The notes under the pieces are model-generated. The model had not been told where the DNA came from and ran no database searches. It saw nothing but the letters and a program-made list of their open reading frames with translations. A DNA stretch of 64,000 nucleotides, from contig CM035809.1 in the NCBI GenBank assembly GCA_020466095.1, forward strand, positions 22,890,942 to 22,954,941, in the 5' to 3' direction. This document shows, one piece after another, positions 11,401-22,283 of this stretch. The translations under genes and the position numbers were made by a program. The stretch's first letter is position 1. Each line of letters starts with the position of its first letter. The stretch comes from Chlorops oryzae (taxonomy: Eukaryota; Arthropoda; Insecta; Diptera; Chloropidae).

Positions 11401-13597
11401 TGCAGCATCATAATGCGTTCTTACGTGACGTTGAACATCGTATGGTACTGTGGGAGGGACGCGGTACACACGAAACACATCGTATCGGTGATATATTTCT
11501 TAGGAATGTCGCTGTATTACCAATTTACGATGAATACGTTCAAACACACATCGAAATTCTTCATTGTTTGAATGAAATGTTCGAAACGGATAATCGTTTC
11601 CAGCAGATATATAAAGATTTTGAACAATTGAAAATTTGCTACTTACCCATCGGAGAGCTGCTTCTGAAACCATTAAGTCGTATTTTACACTATCAATTGA
11701 TTCTGGAGCGTTAGTATTTATAGTTCAAGTTTTTAAAAATTGAGAATTAAACGAACATTTCATTGCAGGACTTTGCGATTTTTATGCCGACGAGCACGCG
11801 GATTATGCCGATTGTCAGGCTGTGTATCATATACTTTTGCGTACGGCCAAGCAAATTCGTGATCAATTACCGGAATCGGAGAATTTTGTGCAATTATGTG
11901 AACTGCAACGGGATATAAGCGGTTTCGATAAGCTAGTCCAAAATCAACGACGACTGATACGACAAGGCTGTCTTCTAAAGCATTCCAAGCGAGGCCTGCA
12001 ACAGCGTATGTTTTTCCTATTCTCGGATATATTACTTTACGGAACGAAATCGCCAATCGATCAATCATTTCGCATACTGGGACATGTGCCAGTTAGATCT
12101 TTACTCACGGAAAATGCCGAACATAATACGTTTTCAATATTTGGCGGTCAATGTGCAATAACTGTTAGTGCTGGCACAACAGCAGAGAAGACACTTTGGT
12201 TAGCTGAATTATCGAAAGCAGCAGCCGATATCAAGAGTAAACCACCCACGCAATTGACCCTGACTACTTTGAAGAATTGCAGTGAGTATTTTTTTTTTTT
12301 TATTCATGGGTGGGAAATAATAAAAGATGTTTGTTTTTTAAATAAAAGCGAAAAAAAATCTGGGCTGGGTGGAAAATTCAGAGCATATTAAAAGGGTTAT
12401 TTTAATTTTTTGCGCGAAATTTGCAACTTTGCAGAACCAAAACTGTGTCGAGGAGCGCTCGGATATAGTAAGTGGACGGGAAGGAGTTGTCCAGTTTTGT
12501 TTTTTCTTCGTTTTAATGAAAATTTTTGAATAAAATTCGTACCGGCTTAGGAGATATGGGTCAGAAACGGCAAAAAGATGTCAAAAATTTTTTTTAATTT
12601 TTGAGACTTTTGCTATTTGCATTTAAAATTATCGAAGTGCGGAAGTGACGGGATGGATATAGTAAAGGCTATAAGATTTTAATGCCCATTTGAAGGAAAT
12701 ATTTTTACAAAATATTTCCAGAATGTGGTTAAAAAAACGGCTTAGAAATTTTTAATAAGGAAAAATTTACAAAGAAATTATCGTCTCACTAAATTTGTCT
12801 TAATCAATAGCATGAACTTTAAATTAATTTATATTTATTTATTTTTCGTGGCTTGCAAGAAAAGAAAGATGCAATGGCATGTAAGTTTTTTTTAAACTTA
12901 CAACCTTCCTTATTTATATCCTTTTAGTTCTAAAACATTTGATTTTTTTTTACATTTATATTGATTTTCTCGCAAAACAAAAATATTCCTCAGGTTCCTC
13001 CGAAGAGGGTCTCGATACGTGTGGCTTAACGAACGGAAAAAATTCAACACCCACGGCGGCAACTACGAACCTAGCCAGTCAGCAACAAATACGCAAAACA
13101 AAACGCAACCCTCGCGCAGCAATACCGCTCTACACGTTTGCTGGCATCGTGGCGCAACCGTCGGCTTGGGAGACCATCTCATTTCCGCTGAGAATCAATT
13201 ATCCGGTTATCTTTTGCGTAAATTTAAAAATAGTTCCGGTTGGCAAAAATTATGGGTTGTCTTCACGTCATTCTGTTTATACTTTTACAAGAGCTATCAG
13301 GATGAATTTGCATTGGCTAGTCTGCCACTGTTGGGCTATTCAGTTGGGCCTCCTAGCCACCAAGATGTGGTACAAAAAGAATTTGTATTTAAACTATCTT
13401 TTAAGAATCATGTTTACTTTTTCCGTGCGGAAAGTGTTCATACCTACAATAGGTAAGTGTAAATTGAGTGCGATAAAATTAATATTATTACTTATATATA
13501 AAATTTTGAACATTTTTTTTTTAGATGGTTGGAGGTGTTGCGAAGCACTACACAAACGCAGGATTTTAAGAATATACATGCTAATGCTGGCAATTAA
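8459..13597 (+). CDS. Cdep: Cdep-like FERM/RhoGEF protein, C-terminal half (linker, DH, PH1, PH2), 5' partial
   Basis: Five exons joined by GT-AG introns: 8459-8727, 11238-11709, 11769-12281, 12994-13452, 13525-13597 (TAA 13595-13597). Exon phases match across every junction. Exon 1 encodes a polar linker. Exons 2 and 3 encode a Dbl-homology domain starting near TEKSYFLAKELLMTERTYKK, running through LKPLSRILHYQLILER and on past the 11709/11769 junction, then PH1 (LLKHSKRGLQQRMFFLFSDI). Exons 4 and 5 encode PH2 (LSGYLLRKF...WQKLWVVF, ending in WLEVLRSTTQ). This order matches FARP1/2 and Drosophila Cdep, which are cortical guanine-exchange factors for Rho-family GTPases in actin and neuronal morphogenesis. 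The N-terminal FERM domain is not in the window. Exon 4 has a frame break near 13090-13110: the entry frame is set by the A|GT junction, but PH2 is read one base back, as if one base is missing in an A-rich run. The last two introns are short. Introns 1 and 3 hold transposon debris or nothing recognisable. Confidence 0.9.
8995..10140 (-). mobile_element. Degenerate non-LTR retrotransposon 3' half (I/LOA-type with RNase H domain)
   Basis: Lies in the first visible Cdep intron on the opposite strand. Three overlapping minus-strand pieces give one C-terminal LINE protein interrupted by frameshifts. 10111-9887 is RNase H-like (AEVHALELC; FLDRQAALRAL). 9823-9590 continues it (LLIGHCITRT). 9602-9402 has the terminal Cys/His segment (DLCRLCKSEQETVEHAVC). 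The 3' UTR side contains a TTAGGTTAGGTTACGTT-type motif near 8996-9012. It is 5'-truncated next to the dispersed repeat that starts near 10167. RNase H plus a terminal zinc-knuckle-like motif is typical of I/LOA-group elements; the exact clade is uncertain. It cannot be active. Confidence 0.7.
10167..11074 (-). repeat. Dispersed dimeric repeat, copy A (intronic)
   Basis: About 0.9 kb, reverse orientation to the copies near 24715-25931 and 28683-29533. One end has CCCGACACAGACACACATG near 10196 and the other GTGTCGGGTATA near 11063. Two related subunits of about 280 bp each hold the motif AGACCCTAGTACTGGAGG (near 10467 and 10745) beside a segment resembling AAGGGCGTTTTTCGAAA. A degenerate GACAGACGGA array lies at about 10883-10937. 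No ORF. Superfamily not recognised. It preserves the uninterrupted version of a site that carries an insertion in copy C. Confidence 0.75.
11075..11237 (+). other. Intron end before the DH exon
   Basis: Short intronic stretch ending in a pyrimidine-rich tract and ATTTTAG acceptor at 11237. Nothing else recognised. Confidence 0.5.
12282..12993 (+). other. Cdep intron between PH1 and PH2 exons
   Basis: Starts with the strong donor GTGAGT at 12282 and ends with ATTCCTCAG at 12993. The sequence is AT-rich with T runs. I see no gene or clear transposon in it. An ORF running through it into the next exon simply extends across the acceptor. Confidence 0.7.
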
Positions 13598-13679
13598 GCA
13601 AAACGATACTCCGAAATCGATGAAATTAATAGGAATATTATTTCTGCGACTTTGGATCGCATGCTCGTAAGTTAATTAC

Positions 13680-13921
13680 TAGAGCGTGTATTTTTAAGCA
13701 TTTATAAAATTGAAGCATACTTTATGGGGCAAAAAATTTGTTCAATTTACATAAAGTTAAGATTCAAATCGATTTTTAGCCTATTTAAGACTTTTTCAAA
13801 GCTAGGAAATCCCCTTGAAGTTCAAATTCGCTACTTATTTCCAAAATGGTGATAAGAAAAAAAATATCCCCCCCCACAAAGTATGCTTCAAATTTATAAA
13901 TGCTTAAAAATACACGCTCTA
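13680..13921. mobile_element. hAT-like MITE, 242 bp, with exact 8-bp target duplication
   Basis: Ends are long inverted repeats (about 50 bp, few mismatches) beginning TAGAGCGTGTATTTTTAAGC on the left and ending with its complement at 13921. It is flanked by the direct repeat TTAATTAC at 13672-13679 and 13922-13929. An 8-bp duplication and TAG-type termini are typical of hAT elements. No coding capacity. It sits 82 bp after the Cdep stop, probably in the 3' UTR. Confidence 0.88.
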
Positions 13922-13929
13922 TTAATTAC

Positions 13930-15274
13930 ATATGTATTTTAGTAATACTAAACAATCAAAATAGGGAACAATTATGAAATGCCGGCAGCATATCAGCTAT
14001 GCACTATATTTTTCAAGGATAAACAATCGAAAGATTGAAAGAAGTTTTTGAAATAACCGCTAATGCTAGTTCAACGCTTATTTTAGTTTATAATGTATTA
14101 AGAATTTAAAAAATTTATTGAAACATATTTCTTTTTTTTTAGAGCCACATCAAAAACGAACAATAACGATTTGTTTATGGAATTGAAGGAATATCTGACC
14201 CTTTTTTTACGCGAAATATAAAATACTTTTTGAAAAATATATAACTCACAGCAATATTTGACTCTTGGACAATCAGTACTATTTTTTCAATACATAAAAC
14301 GTCATCAAAATGATTAAAACTATATAAATATATATACTTTATGCAAAAAGAAATTTGTATTAAAATGTATTATTTTTCTTCAATTATTATATACGTTTTA
14401 ATAAGTGTCTTAATATTTTAAGTATAAAGATTAATATCGAACTAGTGTTTAAAATTTTATACAATTATTCAAAATATATTTCAATTCTGTCATAGTCATA
14501 TTTTTAATTATTTAAAATGCCGTGTAAATTTACTAAAAAAAAAAAAAAGATTTCGTTATCGGTCTAAAGTCAAAATTATTCATTTAGATAACTTTTAATG
14601 TGTTTATGTTTCGTCATAAATAAAGAAATATTCGTTTTAACAAAATTGTGACATATTTATTACGATCCTGTTTCAACACTTCGACAAACACATTAAACAT
14701 CATAAGCGCCTTTGGAGTGCCTATAGAGTTTGAAAACTTAAACTCGAAAAACGCGAGACATTTTTGCAGAGTATTTGCCTTGAAAAGCTGGAAATCTCGC
14801 GAAAGGCTAAAAAATGAATGAATGAAATTTTGTGTGTACATTTTTACACTTTTTCGTTTATTCAATCTTTTCACTTTTAGGGGAATACCCTAAATATGTC
14901 CAAAAACGATTTGAATTTTTGAAGTAGCGGCCATTTAGGCGCGAAAACAATCGAGAATTAAAAACGATAAAAGCATTCAATTAGGAGCCATTATGAGCCA
15001 TTAGGAGCCGAAAAATCGTAAATATATCGGCAGTGGTAGAAGAATGTGAATTATCGATACTGTTGATAGTTTTCGAGCTGGAGAGATAATGTTTACAATT
15101 GCTGTGGTTTGTTGAGACCTTGTGGGGAGAAGATCTGGATAAGCGACCGGAAAAGCAAGGTATTAAGATAACACAAGATTGGAAAACGAAGCGCAACACG
15201 CACAAATAAATAGAATTGAACGAATTGCCGCATTTCAGTGACGTGTCACTTAAGTTGTTAGCTCGAGAATCAAA
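13930..15274. other. Cdep 3' flank and Gmppb upstream region
   Basis: AT-rich sequence without a supported gene. An AATAAA lies at 14619-14624. The segment 14991-15009 repeats GAGCCATTA in tandem. The last 100-200 bases before the ATG at 15275 are richer in GC than the surroundings, as expected for a promoter/5' UTR, but I see no clear core promoter motif. Confidence 0.4.
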
Positions 15275-16658
15275 ATGAGTTCGAATGAAGCGAGAGTCTC
15301 ACGAGCCCTAATACTCGTTGGAGGTAGGAACATATTTGATTAGTTCATTACGAAATAAACTAATGTTTATCTATTCATAGGATATGGAACTCGTCTGCGA
15401 CCTCTCACACTTAGTGTGCCAAAACCTTTGGTGGAGTTTGCCAATAAACCCATTTTATTGCATCAGTTGGAAGCGTTAGTTGATGCTGGTTGCAAAAAAG
15501 TATATAATTTGAACACTTTCCCTTGTGCATATGATATTGAAAAGAGTATTTTCAGGTCGTCTTGGCTGTTTCTTATCGTGCCGAGCAAATGGAAAAGGAA
15601 CTTAAAGAAGAGGCAGAGAAACTTGGTGTCGAATTAATATTTTCCCATGAAACTGAACCGCTTGGAACTGCGGGCCCCTTAGCTTTAGCGAAATCATTGC
15701 TAAATACTAGCCATGAACCGTTCTTCGTGCTCAATTCGGATGTTATTTGTGATTTTCCATTTAAACAGTTGGCACAATATCATTACAATCATGGAAAAGA
15801 GGGCACAATCGTCGTTACAAAAGTAGAAGAGCCATCCAAATATGGCGTTGTACTATATGATGAACAAGGATGTATTAAGAATTTCATTGAAAAGCCACAA
15901 GAATTCGTAAGCAATAAAATAAATGCGGGCATTTACATTTTCAATCCGAGTGTCTTGGAGCGCATTGAAGTTAAACCGACTTCGATAGAAAAGGAAATAT
16001 TTCCCGCAATGGCTGATGAAAATCAATTGTATGCAATGGATTTAACCGGATTTTGGATGGACATTGGGCAGCCCAAGGATTTTTTGACAGGCAAGTAGTG
16101 ATAGCGATTTTTATGCATAGAAAACATATTTCTGATTCCCTTTATACTCAGTTTCCGAGAGGAAATACTAAAGTCTGAAAGAATCGCATGATTGTTAAAT
16201 TGAAATTTAAGAACTATATCGTTGGCTATCAATGATTGTTTTGTGTTTTTTTTTCAGGTATGTGCCTTTATCTCAGCTCATTACGTCAAAAGAATTCAAC
16301 GAAACTGTATGGGGGTCCTGGTGTTGTTGGAAATGTTATTGTCGATCCCACTGCCAAAATAGGCGAAGGATGTCGCATCGGTCCGAATGTTACTATCGGT
16401 CCGAATGTCGTCATTGAAGATGGTGTTTGCATAAAACGTTCAACGATTCTTAAAGGTGCTATTGTCAAATCCCATTCATGGCTGGAATCTTGCATTGTTG
16501 GTTGGCGTTCAGTTGTTGGACGATGGGTGCGACTTGAAGGTATAACAGTTCTTGGTGAAGATGTTATAGTTAAAGATGAAATCTATATACATGGAGGGCA
16601 AGTTTTACCACACAAAAATATTGCCGCGAGTGTACCAGAACCGCAAATAATTATGTAA
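15275..16658 (+). CDS. Gmppb: Mannose-1-phosphate guanylyltransferase beta (GDP-mannose pyrophosphorylase)
   Basis: Four exons: 15275-15323, 15381-15499, 15556-16090, 16258-16658 (TAA), giving 367 residues, the family's usual length. It makes GDP-mannose from mannose-1-phosphate and GTP in the cytosol, supplying N-glycosylation, GPI anchors and O-mannosylation. The N-terminal nucleotidyltransferase domain carries the signature [11 protein letters not shown] near residues 16-26, [25 protein letters not shown] and [12 protein letters not shown]. The C-terminal left-handed beta-helix shows hexapeptide repeats ([19 protein letters not shown]). The protein ends PEPQIIM. The start is the first ATG, in [17 protein letters not shown]. 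Intron 3 begins with GC rather than GT (ACAG|GCAAGT at 16090/16091) and ends TTTTTTCAG at 16257; only this junction restores LTGMCLYL. No frame breaks are seen in this gene. Confidence 0.96.
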
Positions 16659-17556
16659 AAAAAAATTTTTTTTATTCAAATCGTGTTGTGCTGTTTGTGA
16701 TACTTCTCTCCGAGTGAAGAAGACACAAGCAAAAGGATATAGTTCTAAGATTCCGACAACCAGTGTTAATTTTTTTTTTTTTTTTTTATTTGAAAGAACT
16801 TTCTTATAATAGTCAATTTGTTGCAATAACTCCTACTTAAGTTTTTAAGAAAATGATTTTAAAAATTCAAAGTTTTCACTACATTATTCAAGAATGTAGA
16901 ACTTTAAGTGAAATAACAAACATTATTGGACAGACAATATTCTGGCCGACTTAGACTAGATTACCATCATACAAAATGGTATGTCATTTTTTAAGGAGAC
17001 ATAATTTTGTTTGAGAATTTCTTTTAATTGAAAATTCATCTTGCCTTAATTCAGTTCCAATTAATTTCATAAGCAAGAAAAATGATAAAGGAAGAGATTG
17101 TCTCATATTTTACCACATTCCCGTCGCTGTTCATTTCGATTTCAAATTATAAGTATTAAATTTAAATAAGCATATAAAATGTAAAAACTTGCTCTGGAAA
17201 AAAAAGTTTGAGGAAAATTCTTTAACGCTCTGAAAAAACGAGTGAATGAAAACATTAACGTGAGAGTGTACTACGCAATCGGATTATAGTTTTCTTCCAT
17301 CTGTTCTGAAAGGTTTAAGCTACATTATTAAAACCTTATTGATTTGTTTTATTGGACACATATATTTGTAATAACTTGAACTTTTTTATATATTTATTAA
17401 AATTTGATCGTAAATGCATTTAATAAAATTTTTTTTATAAAACGAACAAGAAAACTACGCATAAGTAATTGAAAGAAATATTTTTGATATTCTACAAAAA
17501 TAAAGCAATATTAAAAACAAATGAAATTTTGCGATTTTTTAAATTTGAAAGTTTAT
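16659..17556. other. Intergenic stretch after Gmppb
   Basis: AT-rich with a T run near 16768-16786 and an AATAAA at 17499-17504. No gene or clear repeat recognised. Confidence 0.5.
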
Positions 17557-17720
17557 GTCCTGTTCCATACTAGGCGACAGTCGCCGGAGACACATTTTGT
17601 TTTGAAGAAGAGAGAGGGCCGGGGAAGAGAGAGGGGTGCTGTTCTCTCTCTTCTCCGACCGTCCCTCGCCATCAAAACAAAATGTGTCTCCGGCGACTGT
17701 CGCCTAGTATGGAACAGGAC
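17557..17720. mobile_element. Perfect 49-bp-arm palindrome, foldback/MITE-like
   Basis: The left arm 17557-17605 (starting GTCCTGTTCCATACTAGGCG) is the exact reverse complement of the right arm 17672-17720. The spacer is 66 bp and rich in GAGA/CTCT, itself partly complementary. Flanks on both sides read TAT, a possible 3-bp duplication. No ORF of its own. Perfect arms in otherwise diverged DNA suggest a recent insertion or arm-to-arm conversion. Superfamily unknown. Confidence 0.85.
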
Positions 17721-17925
17721 TATGAAAGGAAAAAAAAAAATAAGTATTGTTCACTAAAAAAAAAATGTATTTTCAAAAATCTTGCCTGAGAAAAATCGTT
17801 AAATTCAATAACATAAAAATGTATACACAAATTGTGGTACCCTTAAACTTTCAAAACAAATTTTTCACAAAAATAATAAAATGCGTTTTTGTGAAAAATA
17901 TAAGCTCAACGCCCTGATATGCAAA

Positions 17926-18178
17926 GATATATATCATATATAACTATATATGTCACTCAGGAGCCGTTTCTATTTTGGCTTTTTTCAACACGGTCTTGGG
18001 TACCCACCACGGTCTTGGGTACCCACCAAAATGAGAATTTTTCACTTAGGTACTCACCAAAAGTATTTCTCTCTCGCTCTTTTTTTGCCTGCCGAGTAAC
18101 ATCTCTTTCTAACTGGCCCGAAATGTCCCGCCCAAAATCTATGAGAGTGACATATATAGTAATATATGATATATATAG
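17926..18178. repeat. Inverted-repeat segment with AT-rich ends
   Basis: Left GATATATATCATATATAAC (17926 onward) and right end near 18147-18178 are reverse complements over about 32 bp with two mismatches, each joined to a CACT/AGTG step. The interior holds a perfect tandem duplication of a 19-bp unit at 17990-18008 and 18009-18027. This may be a MITE; AT-rich ends make the call weak. Confidence 0.5.
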
Positions 18179-20488
18179 TCTGCTATTTTCATATACCAAA
18201 CACATAATTAATTTCGAACATTTTCTAGAAACTCGAAGTATCGAAAACACGAACGCTATATCGATTCACATTACATCCCTAAAATGTGCTAGTTCTCATA
18301 TTGAGGCTGCGAAAACTTCGATAGCTCGACCATCGATAGTGGGCGACACTACAAATTTTCGTGGCAAGGGAGGCAGGGGGAAGAGAGAAAAACGGTTCTA
18401 TACCACATCCCCGCGCCTTCCTAGTCCACAAAAAGTGTGTTTCATTATCGAAATGTCAATTGAATTGAATTAACGTGTAAATAGCGTACTAACACCATCG
18501 ACACAATAAGAAAACAAAATCAGTATTTATTCATTTGATAACAAAAACAAAACAACTTAACACATCAGTAATAAAAAACTAACTTAAAATTAGTAAATAA
18601 AATTAAAAAGTATAATATTATGCGCTAAAAATAGCAGCTTATCGGCATTTATCGTGACTATTTTACTCCATTAAAATGCAAAAAACATTCGGCTAGAATA
18701 TTCGGCTTTTTTCAGACGCATCCGAAGATTAAAACTTGACCGAATATGCCGAACATTCAGATCGGACACTACTGACTATCCAGTTTAAAATTTGATGTAC
18801 TTTCTCGATATATAGCATAATTACTATCGATATATCTACCCATAACCATCGTCAGCCAGGTCGATATTATTGACAGTGTCTCAGCTCTACTTCGAATTAA
18901 GGAATTTTCTTGAATAGTGTGCAAAGTCTTTGAATAATAAATAAGAAAAACTTCTTTGCATCGCGAGGGTGAAGGGTAAGTGAATGTTATTACACAAAGT
19001 TCATTGAAGTCTGAAACGATTAAAGTCGTTTCATTTATTTCTAAATAACTTATTTCGTCATAAGCGTTTAACGAAGAAGAAGAAGAAACAAAATGTCGAC
19101 TGATATACAGGAAATTTTGAAATAGTTTTCTGCGTCTCAAACTATCCGCATGCACATGTTTGTTTCAGCTTTTGCAAAACGTGCGAATCTCAGGGCTACA
19201 CAGTTGAACAAGCTCGCAATCGTATCGTATTATGAAAATGCATTTAATGGAATCACAATGGAAATTAACTTTGGGATTCATTTCCAGCTTTTTAGTCGCT
19301 CATAGCCAAAATCTAATTCGATAGTGTATTGCTTGGCCTTCTTATTTGGTACGGTCTGTCTGGCCTCTATTTTTACATTGATTTTGTTGTTTCTACGACG
19401 ACACACTTCTTCCCATTGAGCCATGGGTGATTTCTTAGCTTTAAGCGTCCTCCTGCTTTTGTGGGTGATGGTCATTGTTAGATCGTATTAAATGATCTTT
19501 CGCACAAATAAACGATCGTCATTGAATTGGGGATATTTGGACGGTTCTCTCACGATCTCAGCTATGGAAATAATCACTCACCATATTCGCAAATTCATGA
19601 CCAATTGTTTCCACACACTGCTCGTTGCAGTCTACTGTAAGACCTCGATGAACGTCCTCTCCACTTCGGTCGTATTAGGCAATGTGGCTGATTTTCCGTT
19701 AACTGTGTTTACTTCGGATTTTAATAACATTAACATCTGGGAAAATTTTATCACTTAAGAGTTTAGATACTATTTATTTTCGTTTTCAATTAGCACTCAC
19801 TCAGTTACCTTGTTGTATATCTCTCTTTTTTTAGCTTGAGTTTTGCTCGTCATCGTTATACTAATGACGTCATTATATTTTTATTATTATTTTTTCTCAA
19901 ACTTCCTATTAGAGTTAGGTTCGTGAAAATCTCAATAACACCATGGCCAATGTAATGAAGTTAAAATGCGTACTTCATAATTAAGAACCAAAAATTATTC
20001 TAGAAAAAAAGTAAGACGCATAAATTTGAAACGACTTAGAGTATTGGAATGGCAGTGTTTTGTTGTTGTTTTTTTTTTTTTTCTTCTTCTGAACCCTTGT
20101 TTACCCCTTTTCGGAATCTCTCCTACCCCTCCTGAGGTGTGGCTATGTAATCTCGGTGACCTTCTGCATGCATTCCATCCGCTGTCGATGAGGCCGACAA
20201 TGCAAGATTTTTTCTATGACCGTTTTTAACTGAGTTGAAATTCAGACTCTGAATCCTTTGGAGAAAGACGACCTGGATTGCCGCCCTCCTCAGTCATACG
20301 ATTAATGGTGTTGAACTATGATTCCAATACTCTTTTTGTATTTAGGCATTCTTCGCGATAACGCTTTAACGCCAAAGATAAGGGTCCGATTCAATGGTAG
20401 CTTGCGACCTGATATATAATTCCTTAATGGCTCTTCTAATGGCATACGAGTTTCTAGTTTAAACATAGGGTCCTTAACAGGAAGATCT
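18179..20488. other. Intergenic stretch with unidentified ORF remnants
   Basis: No supported gene. Minus-strand 19475-19278 and the sequence to 19760 read as short protein-like pieces broken by stops, with a Lys/Arg-rich segment. I do not recognise them; they may be old transposon or retrogene debris. A T run lies at 20060-20080. Confidence 0.4.
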
Positions 20489-20718
20489 AGTGAACTTGCG
20501 GCATCCCTCAAACAGCGAAAGGTTGACATTTGCGCCCTTCAAGAAACAAGGTAAGGCACGTAACATAGTGGCTAGACATTTTGAAAAGGGACCTCCAAGC
20601 AACGGATCTAAGAATCGAGGATGCAGTGGATAGAAGAAAATGGAGAAAAAATTCAAAACATGCGGACTCCGGTATAAGCCGGGAAAGAACACACTAGAAA
20701 AAGAAGAAGACGAAGACG
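20489..20718 (+). mobile_element. RTE-type LINE remnant, internally deleted
   Basis: 20489-20551 reads like the start of an APE endonuclease (KVDICALQETR). Only 36 bp further on, 20587-20697 reads like the extreme C-terminus of the same kind of protein (ATDLRIEDAVDRRKWRK...ADSG, then a stop). It is followed by a simple AAGAAGAAGACGAAGACGG tail, the usual 3' end of RTE elements. Start and end of the ORF side by side mean that almost all of the reverse transcriptase has been lost. Confidence 0.6.
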
Positions 20719-20991
20719 GATGTTTCGGGGCCTGCCTGCCTTCCCGCTGTGCTAGAACAATTGTGGATATTGCCTTTTTGGCGGGATAGACACATTGTGA
20801 CGAGAATTTATCTATTATGCCTATTTTGTTCCAATTTAATGGTTTTGTTCTAGTATACCCTCTCGACCTTCCTTATAGAGAGGTCCTTTATATATGTAGT
20901 TCTCGAGTCTCAGATCAGGTCGTGGCTCAACCCTTTCAGACACGCTCCCAAACCGATGGCATTAAAATCTCATAAGCTCTTGTCCCTTATA

Positions 20992-22283
20992 ACAGGTTGG
21001 CTGATAAGTCCCCGGTCTAACAAAGAAAAACACATTTTTTTTGTCAAAATTCGTTTTTATTATTCAACATAGTTCCCTTCAAGAGCGATACAACGATTAT
21101 AAGACCTTCCAATTTTTGATACCATTTTGGTAGTACTCCTTCGGCTTTGCCTCAAAATAGGCCTCAGTTTCGGCGATCACCTCTTCATTGCAGCCAAATT
21201 TTTTCCCTGCGAGCATCCTTTTGAGGTCTGAGAACAAGAAAAAGTCGCTGGGGGCCAGATCTGGAGAATACGGTGGGTGGGGAAGCAATTCGAAGCCTAA
21301 TTCATGAATTTTTGCCATCGTTCTCAATGACTTGTGGCACGGTGCGTTGTCTTGGTGGAACAACACTTTTTTCTTCTTCATATGGGGCCGTTTTGCCGCG
21401 ATTTCGACCTTCAAACGCTCCAATAACGACATATAATAGTCACTGTTGATGGTTTTTCCCTTCTCAAGATAATCGATAAAAATTATTCCATGCCCATCCC
21501 AAAAAACAGAGGCCATTACTTTGCCAGCGGACTTTTGAGTCTTTCCACGCTTCGGAGACGGTTCCCGATCGCTGTCCACTCAGCCGACTGTCGATTGAAC
21601 TCAGGAGTGTAGTGATAGAGCCATGTTTCATCCATTGTCACATATCGACGCAAAAACTCGGGTGTATTGCGAGTTAACAGCTGCAAACACCGCTCAGAAT
21701 CATCAACACGTTGTTGTTTTTGGTCAAATGTGAGCTCGCGCGGCACCCATTTTGCACAGAGCTTTTTCATATCCAAATATTGATGAATGATATGACCAAC
21801 ACGTTCCTTTGATATCTTTAAGGCCTCTGCTATCTCGATCAACTTCATTTTACGGTCATTCAAAATCATTTTGTGAATTTTTTTGATGTTTTCGTCGGTA
21901 ACCACCTCTTTCGGGCGTCCACTGCGCTCACCGTCCTCCGTGCTCATTTCACCACGCTTGAATTTTGCATACCAATCAATTATTGTTGATTTTCCTGGGG
22001 CAGAGTCCGGAAACTCATTATCAAGCCAAGTTTTTGCTTCCACTGTATTTTTTCCCTTCAGAAAACAGTATTTTATCAAAACACGAAATTCCTTTTTTTC
22101 CATTTTTTTCACAATAACAAAAGTTGCTTCACAAAAGACGCTCTATCTCACAAACTAATTGACTTACAGACGTCAAATTTTGACACGAATCATTTGAAGG
22201 TTGCCACTATATAAAAATAATATGCATTTAATACTAGGCGACGCCATCTATGTGTCAGACCGGGGACTTATCAGCCAACCTGT
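20992..22283 (-). mobile_element. Mariner element, irritans subfamily (Himar1-like), nearly complete
   Basis: 1292 bp bounded by perfect 27-bp terminal inverted repeats (20992-21018 and 22257-22283, starting ACAGGTTGGCTGATAAGTCC) and a TA target duplication (20990-20991, 22284-22285). The transposase lies on the minus strand and is broken by frameshifts. Intact perfect ends with a near-consensus protein indicate a young copy. The left and right flanks look like older interspersed sequence, possibly one LINE split by this insertion. Confidence 0.96.
21060..22103 (-). pseudogene. Mariner transposase with frameshifts
   Basis: From MEKKEFRVLI (22103) to the expected stop at 21060-21062. The N-terminal helix-turn-helix DNA-binding half and the DD34D catalytic core are recognisable: TMDETWLYHY, LFHQDNAPCH and PYSPDLAPSDFFLF carry the three acidic residues. 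Compared with Himar1-type transposases, one base is missing near 21564 (after SAEWTAIG), one T (+ strand) near 21113 (after QNGIK) and probably another near 21100. Apart from these the protein is nearly the same as the family consensus. Not translatable as one protein; it could be mobilised in trans through its intact ends. Confidence 0.93.

Noticed and set aside
17919..18473. 184-codon ORF
   Set aside because: Runs through an inverted-repeat segment and a 19-bp tandem duplication; no family features.
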